Below are positions 41,905 to 41,958 of a DNA stretch of 41,958 bases, in pieces. Under the pieces are notes generated by a model, which had not been told where the DNA came from, ran no database searches, and saw nothing but the letters and a program-made list of their open reading frames with translations. Each line of letters begins with the position of its first letter. The stretch's first letter is position 1. Source of the stretch: CAZART01 sp964487555 (GTDB lineage Bacteria; Bacteroidota; Rhodothermia; Rhodothermales; VXPQ01); assembly GCA_964487555.1 (NCBI GenBank), contig CAZART010000038.1, positions 1 through 41,958 of the forward strand, given 5' to 3'. Made by a program: the position numbers and the translations under genes.

Positions 41905-41958
41905 GCTACGGAGCGACTGTCGTGAAAAAGCAGGAGGCTTGCGGAGGTGAGTGTCGGA

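Overview
The window is about 42 kb of GC-rich bacterial chromosome, about 60% by eye. Gene content points to a Gram-negative, environmental, probably aerobic heterotroph. It has several lipoproteins, secreted glycoside hydrolases, a lipoprotein sulfatase, a secreted ThuA/sorbosone-dehydrogenase/cytochrome c protein, a SARP-type regulator tethered to the membrane, and large TPR-bearing Ser/Thr kinases of the kind that normally sit next to an ECF sigma gene. This mix is typical of Rhodothermota and related Bacteroidota, and Gemmatimonadota is an alternative. No rRNA, tRNA or ribosomal protein gene is visible, so the placement is an inference. I see no CRISPR array, prophage or intact insertion sequence.

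Layout. 1-0.7 kb: a small protein overlapping a minimal nucleotidyltransferase. 0.9-3.2 kb: a large secreted multicopper oxidase with a tandem heptapeptide linker. 3.6-4.9 kb: two VOC-fold proteins and a DCC-family thiol protein. 4.9-6.4 kb: a secreted GH29 alpha-L-fucosidase. 7.1-8.8 kb: exonuclease III, a small coiled-coil membrane protein and an orphan C-terminal fragment. 9.3-12.4 kb: a BTAD/TolB-like/TPR regulator divergent from a lipoprotein. 12.4-14.2 kb: a decayed stretch with gene fragments, a repeated hairpin, a 100-N gap that looks like an assembly artefact, and one DinB-like gene.

14.2-21.7 kb is a glycan assembly and export locus. It holds a GT2, an MsbA-like ABC exporter, a second GT2, and an 887-residue protein fusing a GT2, a SAM methyltransferase and a CE4 polysaccharide deacetylase, with a convergent fourth GT2 ending on the last gene. 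The chemistry (transfer, N-deacetylation, methylation, export) resembles rhizobial Nod-factor modification, but here it is combined in one polypeptide. This is the most interesting part of the window.

22.1-31.1 kb: two secreted c-type-heme proteins, one a five-module ThuA/propeller/PKD/cytochrome/CBM-like protein; a lipoprotein glycosidase; and a divergent SGNH-hydrolase/TPR membrane protein. The last two share an intergenic region with two LacI/GalR-type palindromes. 31.3-41.9 kb: a Bor-like lipoprotein, a decayed ECF sigma gene in front of an intact Ser/Thr kinase, a membrane-protein gene broken by a stop codon and a probable frameshift, a sulfatase, a Gln/Met-rich lipoprotein, and a second paralogous Ser/Thr kinase.

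Genes on the two strands alternate in short blocks separated by long non-coding or decayed spacers. Only 14.2-20.8 kb looks like a true operon. The fucosidase, sulfatase and lipoprotein glycosidase suggest use of sulfated, fucose-containing polysaccharides, but they are not clustered as one locus.
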